NCBI GenBank assembly: GCA_943330985.1
Contig: CALQJV010000081.1
Span: 1-6,247 of the forward strand
Direction: 5' to 3'
Source of the DNA: Chitinophaga pinensis
GTDB lineage: Bacteria > Bacteroidota > Bacteroidia > M30B66
DNA length: 6,247 nt
Below are positions 5,697-6,247 of this stretch, piece after piece. How positions within the stretch are numbered: the stretch's first letter is position 1; each line of letters opens with the position of its first letter. The notes beneath the pieces are model-generated. The model was given only the letters and a program-made list of their open reading frames with translations. It did not search any database and was not told where the DNA came from. The translations under genes and the position numbers were made by a program.

Positions 5697-6247
5697 TGTC
5701 GTATCTCAGACCAATTTTATTTTTTGCACTTGCTTTCCTGTTACCAATTTTAGGGATTTCTCAGAATGCTAATACGAAAGTATTTCAAGGCGGCTTACTT
5801 TTCGGCATCAATACCAGTCAAATAACTGGTGATAACTTAGCTGGTTATAATAAGCTAAGTCCAACTTTAGGCGCATTTGTTCGCATGAAATTGGGTGAAA
5901 AATCCGCCCTTCAAATGGAAATGGCCTATTTAGGAAAAGGTGCCCACAAGAATCTACATCCAAGCGATTCTATCCCAACATTGTATTTGTTACGCTTACA
6001 TTATATCGAAGTACCGCTTGTATTTCAATACGATTATAACAAGAAACTGAATCTCGAAATTGGTCCATCGCTTGGAGTTTTTTTTGGAAGTAGGGAAGAG
6101 GATAATTATGGAGATATGAGTGGAATTTATTCTTCTCGTGAACAATTTAAGCCGTTTGACCTTTCTTTCACTGTTGGAGGAACATGGAGGTTTAATGATA
6201 AATGGTCGTTTAATATCAGATCAGCAAACAGCATTTTCCCCGTGAGA
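5696..6247 (+). CDS. PorT-like outer-membrane beta-barrel protein, 3' end cut off
   Basis: An open frame of 184 codons with no stop before the window edge, so the protein is partial. ATG overlaps the preceding TGA (TGATG), which implies translational coupling with the Omp28-like gene. The signal peptide is MSYLRPILFFALAFLLPILG, then ISQ. The mature part shows the pattern of the PorT/OMP_b-brl_2 class of small barrels: FQGGLLFGINTSQITGDNLA, GYNKLSPTLGAFVRMKL, LQMEMAYLGKGA, LHYIEVPLVFQYDY, LNLEIGPSLGVFF and FDLSFTVGGTWRF, i.e. amphipathic strands with short turns. Family members are typically about 190-250 residues, so only a small part should be missing. No cysteine is present in the visible part. 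True PorT is a T9SS component, but this broad family has many members of unknown role, so I assign only the fold. Confidence 0.85.
   Translation, partial: MSYLRPILFFALAFLLPILGISQNANTKVFQGGLLFGINTSQITGDNLAGYNKLSPTLGAFVRMKLGEKSALQMEMAYLGKGAHKNLHPSDSIPTLYLLRLHYIEVPLVFQYDYNKKLNLEIGPSLGVFFGSREEDNYGDMSGIYSSREQFKPFDLSFTVGGTWRFNDKWSFNIRSANSIFPVR

Noticed and set aside
1..6247. Search for a defence system, mobile element, CRISPR array or tRNA
   Set aside because: No repeats with regular spacing, no transposase or nuclease motifs, and no cloverleaf were visible; the window is almost fully covered by envelope protein genes.

Overview
The window looks like chromosomal DNA of a Bacteroidota bacterium, most likely from the Flavobacteriales side of the phylum; I cannot go lower in rank. 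Evidence: AT-rich coding sequence without strong Shine-Dalgarno sites, -7-like boxes of the TAnnTTTG type, two proteins ending in type A sorting domains of the type IX secretion system (T9SS), an Omp28-type lipoprotein, a DUF6029-like outer-membrane protein and a PorT-like beta-barrel. I see no RNA genes, insertion sequences, CRISPR arrays, phage genes or long repeats.

Layout. Minus strand, left: a 67-residue two-helix membrane protein (12-215), preceded by an intrinsic terminator (221-242) that ends a minus-strand gene for a small T9SS surface protein with three cysteines (266-982). An AT-rich divergent spacer (983-1126) holds one -7-like box for each direction. Plus strand: a 489-residue T9SS cargo protein with a CGPC thioredoxin domain (1127-2596), closed by a strong terminator (2619-2645). 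Then follows a tight four-gene plus-strand cluster: a TlpA/ResA-like periplasmic thioredoxin with CKPC (2662-3174), a large DUF6029-like beta-barrel (3183-4811), an Omp28-like lipoprotein with CGNC (4848-5696) and the 5' part of a PorT-like barrel (5696 to the window end, cut by the edge).

How they may work together. Three different thioredoxin-fold proteins lie in about 4.6 kb, each with its own export signal: T9SS (cell surface), plain signal peptide (periplasm) and lipoprotein signal (outer membrane). The DUF6029-like barrel between two of them has only two cysteines in its whole length, as a CX4C pair near the C-terminus. I infer, without proof, a cell-envelope thiol/disulfide module whose substrates include the barrel and perhaps the cysteine-bearing surface protein encoded divergently.

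Start sites. For three genes I chose a start inside the longest open frame, because the internal ATG gives a cleaner signal peptide: 982 instead of a TTG at 1003, 3183 instead of a TTG at 3171, and 4848 instead of an ATG at 4830.
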